From the NCBI GenBank assembly GCA_008933995.1, contig WARS01000012.1, positions 2,666,001 to 2,730,000 of the forward strand: a stretch of DNA of 64,000 bases, given 5' to 3'. This document shows positions 50,808 to 63,239 of the stretch, one piece after another. The stretch is from Datnioides undecimradiatus. Lineage: Eukaryota > Chordata > Actinopteri > Lobotiformes > Datnioididae. The notes beneath the pieces are model-generated. The model was not told where the DNA came from, searched no databases, and saw only the letters and a list, made by a program, of their open reading frames with translations. The number at the start of each line of letters is the position of its first letter. Within the stretch, counting starts at the first letter, position 1. The position numbers were made by a program, and so were the translations under genes.

Positions 50808-50837
50808 AGTGCCGGTGAGCTGGAAGACCCCTGGTAG
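50808..50837 (+). CDS. ppm1b: PPM1B alternative last coding exon (short isoform)
   Basis: A pyrimidine-rich tract and acceptor CAACCAG end at 50807. The phase-0 frame then reads SAGELEDPW and stops at TAG 50835-50837. Joined to exon 44909-44966, also phase 0, it gives a 382-aa protein. I recall that a mammalian PPM1B short isoform of about 387 aa ends in a closely similar GDLEDPW tail. This form lacks the [13 protein letters not shown] block and the Pro-rich tail. It lies 3.7 kb beyond the long-form stop, so the two isoforms must use different terminal exons and poly(A) sites. Confidence 0.8.
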   Translation, partial: SAGELEDPW

Positions 50838-51871
50838 CCGCGGCAACGACCCCTGTCTCCTCCTGGTGATCGGTGCATCCGCCCAAAAGGAGGAGCGTCT
50901 CTCCATTGCGCCATGTCTTTCTCCACTAAAAGAGGACATGTGGTGTGTGTTGGAGTGCGTGAGTGTGCGTATGTCGGTTGTGCGTGCGTGCGTGTGTGTG
51001 TGTTTGTTTGTTTGCAGCAGTGGGACAAAGACGACAATGACAACAACTACACGCACACACACACGCATACTGCTTTAAACCTGGAGGAAAACAAAATCAC
51101 TTTTCAGAAATGTTGAGATTTTATGAACTGAAGCATTGTGATGGTAGAGATGATTGATTTTTACCATTGAGGTGTTTTTTTTTTTTCTTTTCTTGAATGT
51201 TGACATTGAACACCTGACTTCACATTGACATGAGGACCTATTGTGTGTGTGTGTGTGTGTGTCTGTGTCTGTGTGTGAGAGCGGGAGAGAGAGGGAGAGA
51301 GATTGGGTGTGTAAGGGAGAGTTTGTGTGTGAGAGTGTTTGGAGGAGGGCCAAGAGAAGACAGATGGTGGATAAAGACTTTGTATGTAATTGTTCTTCTC
51401 CTGGACTTTTTTTTTTTTGTGCTCCTCGGTCTGATAAATGCCTAACACTTTTGCTTCCCCCTCTTAAAAGACTCACACACACACACACACGCACACACAC
51501 ACACTCTCTCCACACACACAGACACACCAAAACCATAACCCCCCCCCCCCCCCACTTCCACTTGTGCACGTATGTGATGTGCCACCTTCGCAGGGCACTG
51601 CATGAGGACTTTGGTTCAACATGTACAGCTACATGGTCTTCTAGTCAAACCGGATGGACAGCCATTGGTTAAGACTGACTGAACCCGAAGGACCTCAGCT
51701 CTCTGATTGGCTCCTGCCTTGTGAGAAGTGGAAATGATTTGGATTTTTTTTTCCTTTCTTTCTTTTTTTTGTTGATACTATTAGGATGATGACGATGATA
51801 ATCATGATGGGGAAATGGGAGGTTATCTAGTTCGCTGAAGAGCTGAGTGCAAGTTGGGACTCATGGAGGCA

Positions 51872-51892
51872 GGGTGGTGGGTTGGGCGGGGG
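51872..51892 (+). other. G-quadruplex motif in ppm1b short-isoform 3'UTR
   Basis: Four tracts of at least three G (51872-51874, 51879-51881, 51884-51886, 51888-51892) with loops of four, two and one bases on the sense strand. Confidence 0.65.
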
Positions 51893-52243
51893 AAGGCAAG
51901 ACGGGGTGGCTGTTGTATCACTGGTTGGACTTCCTGTTGGAGGAAGGTTAGGGTAGGAGGGTGGTGGGCCAAATGGGTTTCCTCACCTCCCTACCCCACC
52001 AACGTGGTTGGAAGTACACATGACGGTGGACTGTCCTGACAGTGGAAAGGTTTTTTTTTTTTGTTGTTGTTTTTTTTTTTTTTTTTTTTAATGTTGTCCA
52101 TGAGGTTACTAGCTGCTCGCTATGTAGAGTGAGTGAACTCCCTGTTTTAACCCTGTTCCTGGTTCTCAGACTGCATTGGTAATGTTTGTATTGCTGTTGT
52201 TTGATTGCACTCACATTTGATTACAGAAAGCGTCTATATATGA

Positions 52244-52249
52244 AATAAA
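52244..52249 (+). promoter_or_regulatory. Poly(A) signal AATAAA of ppm1b
   Basis: Canonical hexamer 1.4 kb after the alternative stop, followed within 30 bases by GT-rich DNA (GTGGTGGCTG), typical of a cleavage site. Confidence 0.7.
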
Positions 52250-54659
52250 ATACCTGCCAAGGATCCAGTGGTGGCTGCGTATTTTAATGAGAGAGGTTGT
52301 CTCTTTTCTGGATGTTTGTGTACGTCTGTGTGGCCTTGGCTAAGTTGTGCATACCTGTGTAAATCTGCTGCTGTCTACATTCTCCTCTTTCAGTGGCCTG
52401 TATACTTGCTGAGGGGTGAATGGGTTAGCCCACCGTCTTCACTCAGGTTTTCAGGTCTCACAAAGTTGATTCACTTTCAGCTGGTGCCATGGTAGAACGG
52501 GCTGCACAGCTAACGCACTCTTAACAGGCAGTGTTGAAATGTAATGTAAAGTGTTTTCGCTCAAGTACTATACTTGTACTTTAGTTATATATATAGTTTA
52601 AATTGAGCCCCATCCCAACCACTACAAATGTGAATTTGATTATGTATAATAAGCTAATAACAGCCACATAGGTCAATTTTTTACATTGACTGTTTCCTTT
52701 TAATACTTCTAAGTACTGTTTTCTGATTATACTTAAACAACATTTTGGTTCAGGGCTCTAACTTGAAATGGTGTATTTTAAAGTGTGCTATTAGTTCATT
52801 ACCACAGGAAATGATTTGAATTCTTCTCTAACGCTGGTAGAAGGTTAACATCAGAACATCAGAGCATCAGATCACATCACAAACAGATCACCAGAAAAAC
52901 TGACTCATAGTTTTTGCAGGATTTCAACTGACATAAGTAGGCTTTCAAGTTTACAATAAAGTGACAAGTAAGGTTAGTACAATCACTTTATTGTTTGGGG
53001 CTTTCCATGTCTTTCTAAACTGAGGCGTAGTTTACCACACTGCACAATCACGGCTGCATTAAGCTTTTTCCATTCACTGCAGCATGTCTGCATTTCATCG
53101 CTGCAGCTCAGAACAACAAGAGATATCTTTGCAATGATAAGTGATAGTAAAAAGTATAACCACTGTTTTCTTTAATTAGAAAAAAAAGTCCACACTTAAA
53201 GTGAGATCCAAGTAAACTGTAAATGCAGCATTTCACTCCGAGACTGCATCAGCCTAAACCTTCTTCTCCTCTCCACTCTGGCTGCAGTAACAGTCTTTTG
53301 TTACTTGTAAGAATTTACATTCATCAAAAAATACTATGTATATCACTGAAAAGTTTGAAACTGCATTTAATCGATTCACCACAACTATTTATGGCCTTAC
53401 AGCCATGCAGTGATTTTTTTTTTTTCTTCTGTTTCCATGCTAAAAAAAACAGAAAATCCGGGGCTGATATCATTGTTCAATCAGACACTTGCTATTTCAT
53501 GGTGGGTTTGGTGTGGTTGCTTGTAACTGAAAATAACTTTCACATGAACTGGATTGGAAAACCCATAGTTAACTGCAGTTTTTGATAACCGGCTTAGTAA
53601 CAACAGTTAATGGGAATACAAAAACAGCCTAAGTTAAACCTGCTTCTTAAGTCACGCACCAGGGCAGACTAAAAAAGTCATTTTGAAAGCTTCCACCTAC
53701 ATGATTTCCACATTCAACTGTCTCTGCTAGTTTTGTTTCAGTGTCGTGAGTTTGTGGGACCGTTTCAAGTTTTGGTGAGGTTGTAGTAAAGATACCGAAG
53801 TCCTACCATCTCCAGATAACCTAATCTGTGGAGGAGAAACCTTTTCTGTAGGCAAGCAAGATACATAATCGTTGAAATTTTGAAAAATAACAAAGCAAAT
53901 TGGTAGAATGATTAAAATAGAAAAAAAAAATAATATAAAGTGTGCTGTGTGTAATTGTAGAAGATGAGACTGCAAGATGACATCGGGTAGCCAGAGTACA
54001 TACTCCACATACACAATGTACAAAATGCAAAAATAAGGAGTGAGTCAGCCAGAATGAAAACAGGAAGATGTTAGCTAGTTACAGACGTGAACTGACGCAC
54101 AGGCTCTCCAGGCTTGTTCATTGATTTATACAGGATAAACTGGCACAAAATGTCAGTTCAATTACATATGAACAGGTTTAATGTGTCCACAACCTGTTGA
54201 CTAAATATAAATATTCCAGGTTTTTACCGTATTTATTGTGCATAACTCTGAGCCACTTTAGTAAAGCATCAGTTATTGACAAATATATTGCAATAAACTG
54301 CACTTTGCATCAACCTCTGAACATTAAACCAGTCTCTGGAGGTATTTAACTTAAAGGCCCTGTGTTACACCCACACAGGTGATTTCACTTGACTTGGCTG
54401 ATTAGATGTTCCCTCAGGACTGTGTGGGAGTGTACAGACTGTGGCTGACTTAACATCATCCTTGCTCTCTTAGCTTTGTTTCACCCGTTGAGGCGGGAAA
54501 AATATCACCTCTATCATTCACTTCTGTACAAAAAAGTACTGGTGTCATCACAGCAAAGCTTTAATCAAGCAGTAAATAAAAACACCCTTTCAAGTGTACA
54601 TAGCCTTTAAGCTTTGACCGCTGAGTTCATGCTTTTGCTATCTATCTAGCTGTCTGTCA

Positions 54660-55215
54660 TGATCTGTGCTAAATGCTAACATCAGCCTGCTTCTGTAACA
54701 GTGCCAACATGCTAATGTTTCCCAGTTCTCACCCTTGTTTACTATATTTGTTTAGCGTACTAGCATGCTAACCTTTACTTGCACTAAAGACAAATATACA
54801 GATAATGCTAATGGAAATATCCTTTGCTTTTTAAGTATTTGAACTCTTACCAACAAACTGCTTGAAATCTGAGCATTGTGACTGAGGCCAACAGTCACTT
54901 TGCTTGTACATTGCTTTGTCAGTAAGAACACATCCTAGCATATCCTCTTCTACAGGTGTTTGTCATGTATGTGAAAACAAAGATTATCAAAGTCAGCAGA
55001 ATTCATCCTTGGGTTGCAGTTAATGTGTGAACCATATTTCAGGTCGATCTTCTCAGTATATGTTGAGGCATTTTACTAAAATCACAAATTTCTACCTCAC
55101 GGTGGTGCTAGAAAGAAGTCAGGGCATCATCAAAGCAATTTTGTGTCATCCTCTCAGGAGTATGGATGTCTGAACTTTTTATGGAAATCCATCCAGTTTC
55201 ATAATTTAGTCTTTG
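54660..55215 (+). repeat. Dispersed repeat copy, plus orientation
   Basis: Ordered words ACATGCTAATGTTT, TAGCATGCTAACC, AATTCATCCT, CTCACGGTGGTGCTAGA, AAGTCAGGGCATCA, CATCCTCTCAGGAG and GGAAATCCATCCAG follow a teleost interspersed repeat that I recall (GGTGGCGCTAGA...ATCCATCCAA blocks). It is diverged, with no terminal repeats seen. Family name not assigned. Confidence 0.6.
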
Positions 55216-55668
55216 CCATACCGGTTAGGCCGATTTTAAGCGACTTTCCCATCCACGGATAAATCCATGTGCATCTCTAAAACAGTTTTCACAAGATTTG
55301 GCACACAGGCCTGCTGGGAGCCATGTAGTAGATTTTGTTAGTTACTCTGTAATTCCTAGAAAACAATCTAAACATCAAAATTATCCAACTGATTAAAAAA
55401 AGATTCTGCTTCTGACCACCAAACAGTATGAATTTCAGTTGAATCCAGAGTGCCTTTCAAAGATATTTTGATTAATGATTGCATGTGCTGCATTGACACA
55501 ACATGCACACGCACACACATCCCTGTCTAATCTGTCACTCTATCATAATTTGATCATAATCCCTAATCATAATCACATTGTATCTTAAAGGTGTTCTCAA
55601 TCTGGACTGGGATTATGGGATTGCAGAGCATGTGTGTTACAGTGTGAATGAGCAGTCCAAATATATTG

Positions 55669-55670
<2 letters not shown>

Positions 55671-55715
<45 letters not shown>
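55671..55715. repeat. (GT)n microsatellite
   Basis: About 22 GT units, with a G run (55732-55741) just downstream. Confidence 0.95.
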
Positions 55716-55716
<1 letters not shown>

Positions 55717-56033
55717 ACGTTTTTGTTTTTTTGGGGGGGGGGCATGGGTGAATTTAATTTGATGATGGTGGGGTACATAGTGCACCCTCTCACTGATTCA
55801 CCCATTGAATCCACTCTAAGCCTGATATTACAAAACAATAGACACTGACCTGTTAAAATGTGTTTGCACCCCTCATCTTTAATCTCTTTCACTTTAATTT
55901 GTTTTTGTAGAAATACATGACATAAAGAAAACAAGATTAATATAAGAAACACAGCCTCTTTGGTTTTTGTTGAACAGTCACATTTCTCAGGTCTGTCTGT
56001 CAGTCAGTTGTTCAATCCACCTTTTCTAACCTG

Positions 56034-57005
56034 ACTGAAATGTCTCAACAGCCGTTGGATGGATTTATTTATTATCTATTTACTGTGGATATTTGTGGTA
56101 CACACTGTAGTGATTTTTTGATATTGCATTAACAATGAGTCGATTTTCTCCAGTGAATTATCTCTGCATCACCAGTGGGGTCAAAAGTACTCTACGAATA
56201 TTTACCTACAAGTTAAAGTTCTGCATTAATAATGAAATTCAAGTTGAAGTAAGTAAAGCATTGAAGGTAAAACAACTCATTATGTAGAGCTCCTTTGCTG
56301 CATTAGTGTTACATTGTGTACTGCTTTGTTTGTGACACATGGTATGAGACAAGGCAGAAAAAGCTTCAGCTCTGTAAATACTTTTAAAACCAAATTTAAA
56401 AATCTGCTAAAAGCTACACAAACTCATAACGCTCTACATTTTATCTCACGGTCAGATTCTTGTTTCTAATTTTACAACCATTCAAGGTGCATGCACTACA
56501 GGGCATTCAGCTCCCTTACCAGATGGTCCTTGACTTCCAGGGTGCTCTCACAGTGTGGTTTCTTAATGTGCAAGTGACAATCTTAAAGGGGATGGCGGCC
56601 AAATTTAAAACAGGTTACGGTTTTTGTTTTTTATCAGAGTAGTCTGAAAACACCTTGATGGTCACACCCTTGGTCCCCAGAGGACGACGCTCACTATTCT
56701 CAGTGATCTTGTAACTTTTGCTTTAGTGCTGCTGTGGAATTCATATCTGTGGCTTTGAGGGATATTTCTTGACAGATAATGTTTGGATTGACATGAAGCT
56801 TGGTTCAAACATTCATTGTGAGGATGAATCTCGCTGACTTTTTATCTACTGGTATCGTCAGGTAAAACATTTAATCTGAGCAATGCTTTGGTTTATAACC
56901 AAATACCATCAAAGTAGGCTGATTTCTGTCAGCATCAGCTGTATCTAATGTCTAAATGCAAAATAATTAGAAAGCAAACAGTTGCATGCTAACATGCTAA
57001 ACTAA
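56034..57005 (-). repeat. Dispersed repeat copy, minus orientation (interrupted)
   Basis: Same family as the copy at 54660 but reversed: TCTCAACAGCCGTTGGATGG at 56042, GGTCCCCAGAGGAC at about 56671, GGATTGACATGAAG, CTTTGGTTTATAACCAAATA, CATCAGCTGTA and ATGCTAACATGCTAAAC at the right end. The segment 56110-56665 fits poorly and may be an insertion or an unrelated spacer. Confidence 0.6.
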
Positions 57006-60000
57006 GATGGAGAACAATTATGTAAGAAGCATGCAAACATTCTCATTATGAACATATTCTCATTATGAGTCAATGGCATTGAAACACATTTGAGATCTCC
57101 AGCTGAGAGTTCCTCTGGCCTCTTTCATTTTTACATTTTCTTCTCTTATTTGAATCGATTTTTCTGTGAAACCCTCAGAGCTTCTCAGGCCACATCCTCT
57201 AACCTGGACCTGTTTGAAAAGCTGCAGCTGCTTCAGAAATTCAATTTACAGGCCACATACGCTGTGACACCAAACCTGCCCTGTGTTACGATCTTTATAA
57301 AATATGTTTGTATTTATTGCAGCTGTATTAAGCATTGTGTTTATTCCTCACCCTCCCGAAAGGGCAGTGAAGGTGTTCAGTGGCAGTGGTCGTTGTGGTC
57401 TCGCCATCTCAAGGTCATTCGACCCCAACGCACAAAGAACGTGTCCCAATAGAAAAACCAGCAGTTGAATTGCTTATCAGCGAATAAAACGCTAGTGGTC
57501 TCACTCGCTCTCCTCACTCCTCGTTTGTTTCTCTTCTTCTTTTTCTTTTTTTTTTGACCTGCTCCTGTGCTTTCACTCAGGTTCTTCTTCTTCCATCCAC
57601 TCTTGTCTTCTTGTAGCAGCTGTAACCTCGGGGTGAAAGAAATGGTGTGACCAAGTGGCTCTGTGCTGGCATCACGTTTCAAACAAGACACCTCTCCTCT
57701 GAATGAGATTTTTTTTCTATGGCTCCAAATGAGAGCTCAAAGGAGCGCAATTTTCATACACGGTGAAATATAATATACTGATGGCCGCTTGAAATCTGTG
57801 TGGCCGTGTGGCTGAGCCTGAGTGATGCCTCTGCATGTTGTGTGTCTCAGCATATGATTTTGAGTGGAGTAATTTAGCAGATGAGCGTGTGGCCATTGTT
57901 AGAGGGATAATCTGGCTCTTGCTGCTCAGATAGGTTAACATGCAGCAGATTAGACCAGATTACCCCCAACCACACCAGACAGGACAGGGGCTGTAACCTC
58001 CCTCCCTCTCCCTCCCTCTCTCTCCCTACTTCTGAGCTGACCCTCCCCTCTTTGCCTTCCTCCTCTTTTCACTCATTCTGACCCCAACTTCATCCTCTCT
58101 TGTTTTTTTATTCCTCCATCCTTGTCCCACTTTTTTCTTTTATCCATTTCATCAGGCTTTCCCTTATTCTAGCTCCTACACCACATATTCCCGCCATCCA
58201 ATTTCAGGCCTATGGTGTAGATACACATACACATCTATTTTGTCCAGGCCAAAAATGCAGTCTGATGTCGTTTCCTGTTACTAGTCCTTGTATTATTATC
58301 AATAACTTAAAAACATTAAAAACATCAATTTGTATCAAACAGAGCCATTACTATTATCAAATATACAGTAAGGCCAACCTCCTATAAATTACAATGTATA
58401 GTAGTATTTCTATATAATAATTGATATATCCTCTGATATTATACCTCCATGTATTTAAACAGGTCACAATCATGGGATTAAGAAGGATGAACATGTACAG
58501 TGGAAAATTAATTGAACTTAACATGAATGACTGAATTTATCACTGTGTCATTCATACCAGCTTGACTTTTTTGGTTTGGTTCATTTCTCTCATGTATATA
58601 TTCACAAATTCAATTCAGCATTTGAAAAAAAAAAAAACAATCTCGAGTAGAATAAAACTGAAGCATGAAATAGGATTTTAATAATAGAAAATAATAAAAT
58701 AAAATAAATAATTTGTTTCCAAAACTCACCACAAACTCATACTGGATCCAGAAACGCACAAAAAGTACAATCAAGCCAGTCTGAATCATTTTTAGACCTT
58801 TATTATAGAACAATTTAAATCACTGACAAAACATTTATTTTACAAAACAAGAAATGTAAATAAAAATAAAAATACTCTTATATTCACTGAGAAAATTTAG
58901 ATTTGTGATAAGTGAACATTAACTGGCAGGCAGTCTGTAGTTAACAGTTAAAAGATTTTGATTTATTTATGTTGTGTGATCTGACAGTACTGTGCCTGTA
59001 TTGTTTAGTGTGCACGTACAATACAAAGTATTTTTGTATTTTCAGTGTTTGCTTCTCAGGTGATTGACATTTTTAATTAATCACTGATTGATATAAATCT
59101 TTTTATAAAATTGAATAATCAGAAGGTAGTACAACTGTCTGATCCCCTTGTTAAATCTCATTAAGTCTAAATAAAAATTAATTGCAGATGTAGATGATGT
59201 AGAACTTTAATCAGACTCGAACTCTCCATTTCCTTTACTTTGGGGAAAGTGTTTCATTCTCTTAACCCACTGTGTGAATGTGTGTAACTGGAGGGTGTTA
59301 ATATGTATTGTGTGTGAGTGTGTGCGTTTGTTTCTTTACATCTGTATGACCTTGCATCTCAGCCAACGTTTGTTCAGACTCCAGCTGTTTGTATTTTTGG
59401 CTGCTGGGGTTTGTTTGCTGGACAGCTGCCGTGTTTGTGTCATTCAAGCTATTAATGAAAAACAGCGCAAGTGGTGAGAGATGACACTGACAAAACACGG
59501 GATAATGATGTAATTACTGCCTCAACATCTGGCCTAGAAAGCAGCGTAGCACACAGGAGGGGAATTATTAGTCAAATTATCTGATTATCTGATTATTTTG
59601 TTTATTCATCTGTTGGCAAGGTGTTTGTGCTTTTACATCTGTGCATATCACCCATCTGCCATGCGTCGACGCCCATGTTGTTTGTGTGTCACAAACCTGG
59701 TTAGGGTGTTTACACGTGTATTTTTGAAAGTGAATTCTCTCTGAAACATACTCACACAGCTGGACTCACGGCTCACCAATACAAGTAGCGGGATTAACGT
59801 GGAGGTTTAGGGTTACAAACCAATCAGGGGCCAGGATTAGTTGTCCGGGTACAGTTACTTGAGTACCTGTCGTCCTCAGCCTTTTTTGACAGAGGTCAAC
59901 ATGTGGTCAAACGATGACCACACACACTTAAACGTCCTACATTTGGATTAACGTTTATATCACAATGAGTAAGACCAACAGTATGTGACTTTCTTTTATT

Positions 60001-62160
60001 AATCAATGTATCTTCATTAGAGGTCAGAATAAAATGACTATCACCTTACGGCCATTATGGCTAGTTAGTGAGCTTTAGATGGTACTGGTGTGCAGGTTTT
60101 GTTCCCTTCAAACAGAAAGCTAGCTGTTTTCCCTGCTAAACTAACCGTCTCATGGCTGAAGCTTCATATTCATCATTATCATAATTTTTGTGAATTTATT
60201 TTTCTGGTACGTTTTGGCATCAGGTTAGTAGATAATGGACAAACACGGAGTCCTCCCACTCTCTCCACATCCTAATTCATCCATCTCTCTCGTTCTGCCA
60301 CAGTTTACCCCCCTCCACCCATCCCCTTCCTGTTTTTTGGGGTACCATTGTGCACCAAACTCTCCTGGAGCCCTGTAAGAGCACAAAAGCACAACAAAGA
60401 CTCAGGAAGTGATTAGTGGCTTAACGAGGAGGCAGCTTTGTGGGGATTTTGGGGGGGCTGTACGGCCTCTTCCAATGAGATTTCGGTGAGGGGGTTAAAG
60501 TTTCAGGGCTTAAGAGGTCAGTGTTAAGTTGTGGAGGTCAGTGGAGAGGTTAATTAGGAGCCGGGCTTTTGTTTACGAGGGATAAGGAGATGCAGAGGCG
60601 ATTCACTTTATATCCTCGCTGGGTATCTCCAGCCACCCTGGAAGTGTCATCCACCCGCATTTAGCTGCTTTCTCTGCTCCTCCCTGCTAATTGTCCTGTC
60701 GCTGAAAGGAGATGTAGCTGAATTAACTTAATTGTCACCATTACGACACACTCGCACCACCCTCATCACACACACCGAGTATGTTTCCTTCAAGTGTGTT
60801 TGGTGTGTCCTTCCTGCTTCAATTGGAAGAATGTCTTTTCAACTTGGAGGAGCCCTGGCCATGACTGTCACTCAGAGACTGCGTACTGTGTGTTTGTCCA
60901 TTGTTCTGCTGTTAAAACACACACACAGATAGAAACATGCTGCGATCCTGTGTGGACTCAAGCATCTGAAGCAGAGCAGAATGAGTTGTTCGATGTGAAT
61001 GCATGTGTGGGATGAAGAGAAACAGAAACATACACTAATGCAGATTTCTCGTGCACAAGATACGCCTGCAAAACCCCTTTAAATGTCTGTCATTTAACTT
61101 TGAGAATATGTTCATTGAATCGGATCTCTGTCTGAATTGTTTGTTTTCTTCTGAATAACCAATCCATCAAGCATTGACCTCATGTTACACTGTCAGACTC
61201 CCAACAGACAGGCTACATTAACCTCTACTAGCACAGCACACCTAAACCTCCAATACAACGGATGCTGATCTGGTTGCATTTTGGGTAATGAAAGCACCAG
61301 GTTTTAACAAGGACAGTGTGAAACAAAAACAAGGTTTTGCTGCTTCAACATTGATAAAAATTTGTTTAACCTCTGAAGGTGTTGTAGATAATACTAAACC
61401 AGTGGCTTGTAATGTCCTCATTATGTTACAGAGTTGATTTTAAGATCCTACTCATTAACTTTAAAAGCCCAGTTGCAGATTGTGTATTTTAGTTTCTGAG
61501 GTCCTTGGGCAGAAACATGTTAGCTAGTTTTAGCTAGTTTTAAGACTGAAGACTAAAGTGGACAGAGCTTTTGTTGTTTGGTCATGTCATTGTGCATAGA
61601 TGTGCCTGATGAACATAACACTTACAAAATCAGTATTAAAACTTGATTTGATTGTTCCACTTTCCTACAGTTTGCATTGAATATTGATACAGTTTCCCTT
61701 AGTTTATTCTTATGATTCAACTTTAATTTTTCTGTGCTCACCTCACATTTCTCAGTATTTTGTCCTTTGGGTCTTGCAGTGATAGTTTGATTTTTTCCCT
61801 ATATAAATAAACCTTATCATCATTACTATAAAGGTTATTTGATTTGGAGAGATTACCAGGACGAGCATGAATCCTGTGGATCATCTGGAGTGAAAAACTG
61901 GCACACAACTCCTCAGAACACCTTGTGGGGACATCTGTCTGTTGGGGTAATTGGCATTAACCCCTTTGAGCTGGGTGACCCCCTTTTTCACGCCCAGCAC
62001 ATCAGCACTGCAGCTCACATTTGGAACAATGTGTTAGTGTGTGTGACAAAAACAAAGTGAGATGACCGATAAAGGTATAAAAGTGGGTGTTTGGTTGCTT
62101 TGGTGCATTTTTTTCCTTTGTTGAACCCTAAAATATCAGTTTGTATATCCATATTTCACT

Positions 62161-62187
62161 CACACACACACACACACACACACACAC
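62161..62187. repeat. (CA)n microsatellite
   Basis: About 13 uninterrupted CA units. Confidence 0.95.
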
Positions 62188-63239
62188 CAGTCTAACTCTA
62201 CATGAAGGGTGCCACACTCCAAAGCATATGGCCGAGGGCAACCAAAATGTGTTAATGCTGATTGAATATGCTGCTCTATTAGACTAATGTTAGCAGGCTG
62301 TATATGCCCAGTGCTAATCCAAGGTAACAGAATGGAGCTGGAGCACAGATTATCTCTGAACTTATGGATATTAGAGAATAGGAAAGTGATTAGAAAGTGA
62401 TTAGAGTGGCGGGAGAGACCACTTAGAGAAACATACGCTTTCAGGTCTGGGTGAGATTTTCAATCACACCGTCCACATTACTGCTATTAATGATGCAAGC
62501 GGCTTACCAGCAGGACTACGGAGGTTATGAGATTTAGCTGATAGCAGACAGTGATGTCAATTCAATTTAGTTTCAAGATGCTTTCTCCTTATGTTTCTCT
62601 GTTTTTTATGGACATGAACCTTAATCAGAATCACAGTCTTTTTTCTTTTTTTTTGCTTAGGGGGCTGAATGGACTTCTTTTTTTGGTTATTATCATTTAT
62701 TTATTTGATTAAGGAAGTCACAATAACATTATCTGAGTTTGTATTCACACGTGATGCTTTGCTTTGCTTATACAGCACTACATCCATTTTCAAGGGAAAG
62801 ATACAGAGAGCTTTACATGGTTGAATCAGGACTACAAAGAGGCAAATTAAATAAGAAAATTAAAAATAATACAGACAATAAACAATAAAGCCACCACTTT
62901 AATAATAACACTACACATGTTTGAATTAAAATAGTGTTCAGGCGTTATTTTGAAAATTAATGTAGGAAGTCAGTTATTTTTTTAAACATACAACCACATG
63001 ATATTTATTTAGATATAATAATATTAATCAGCAGATGATATATAGTCATGTGGATATGTTTTCACTGTATTATACTGATCTAAAATAATAATAAATGAGT
63101 AACTGGAAAGCAAATCATGATTTTGGAGCCTTGAGGTTACTGTGTATGTATCAGTTTCACTTCGCCTCACTTCATAGCTCTGGAAAAAAGAACAGTTAGA
63201 GGACACTGGGGTTTTTATACTTTATAGATATTTTTGTCA

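Larger units (their letters stand above)
50838..52270 (+). other. ppm1b: 3'UTR of the short ppm1b isoform
   Basis: Contains GT/CA microsatellites (about 51241-51262 and 51473-51512), a C run at 51540-51553, a G-quadruplex motif at 51872-51892, and T-rich tracts at 52051-52090. Ends near AATAAA at 52244-52249. Confidence 0.6.

Noticed and set aside
51075-51672. Long open frames through CA/GT repeats downstream of ppm1b
   Set aside because: Dinucleotide repeats remain open in several frames; the region is 3'UTR of the short isoform.
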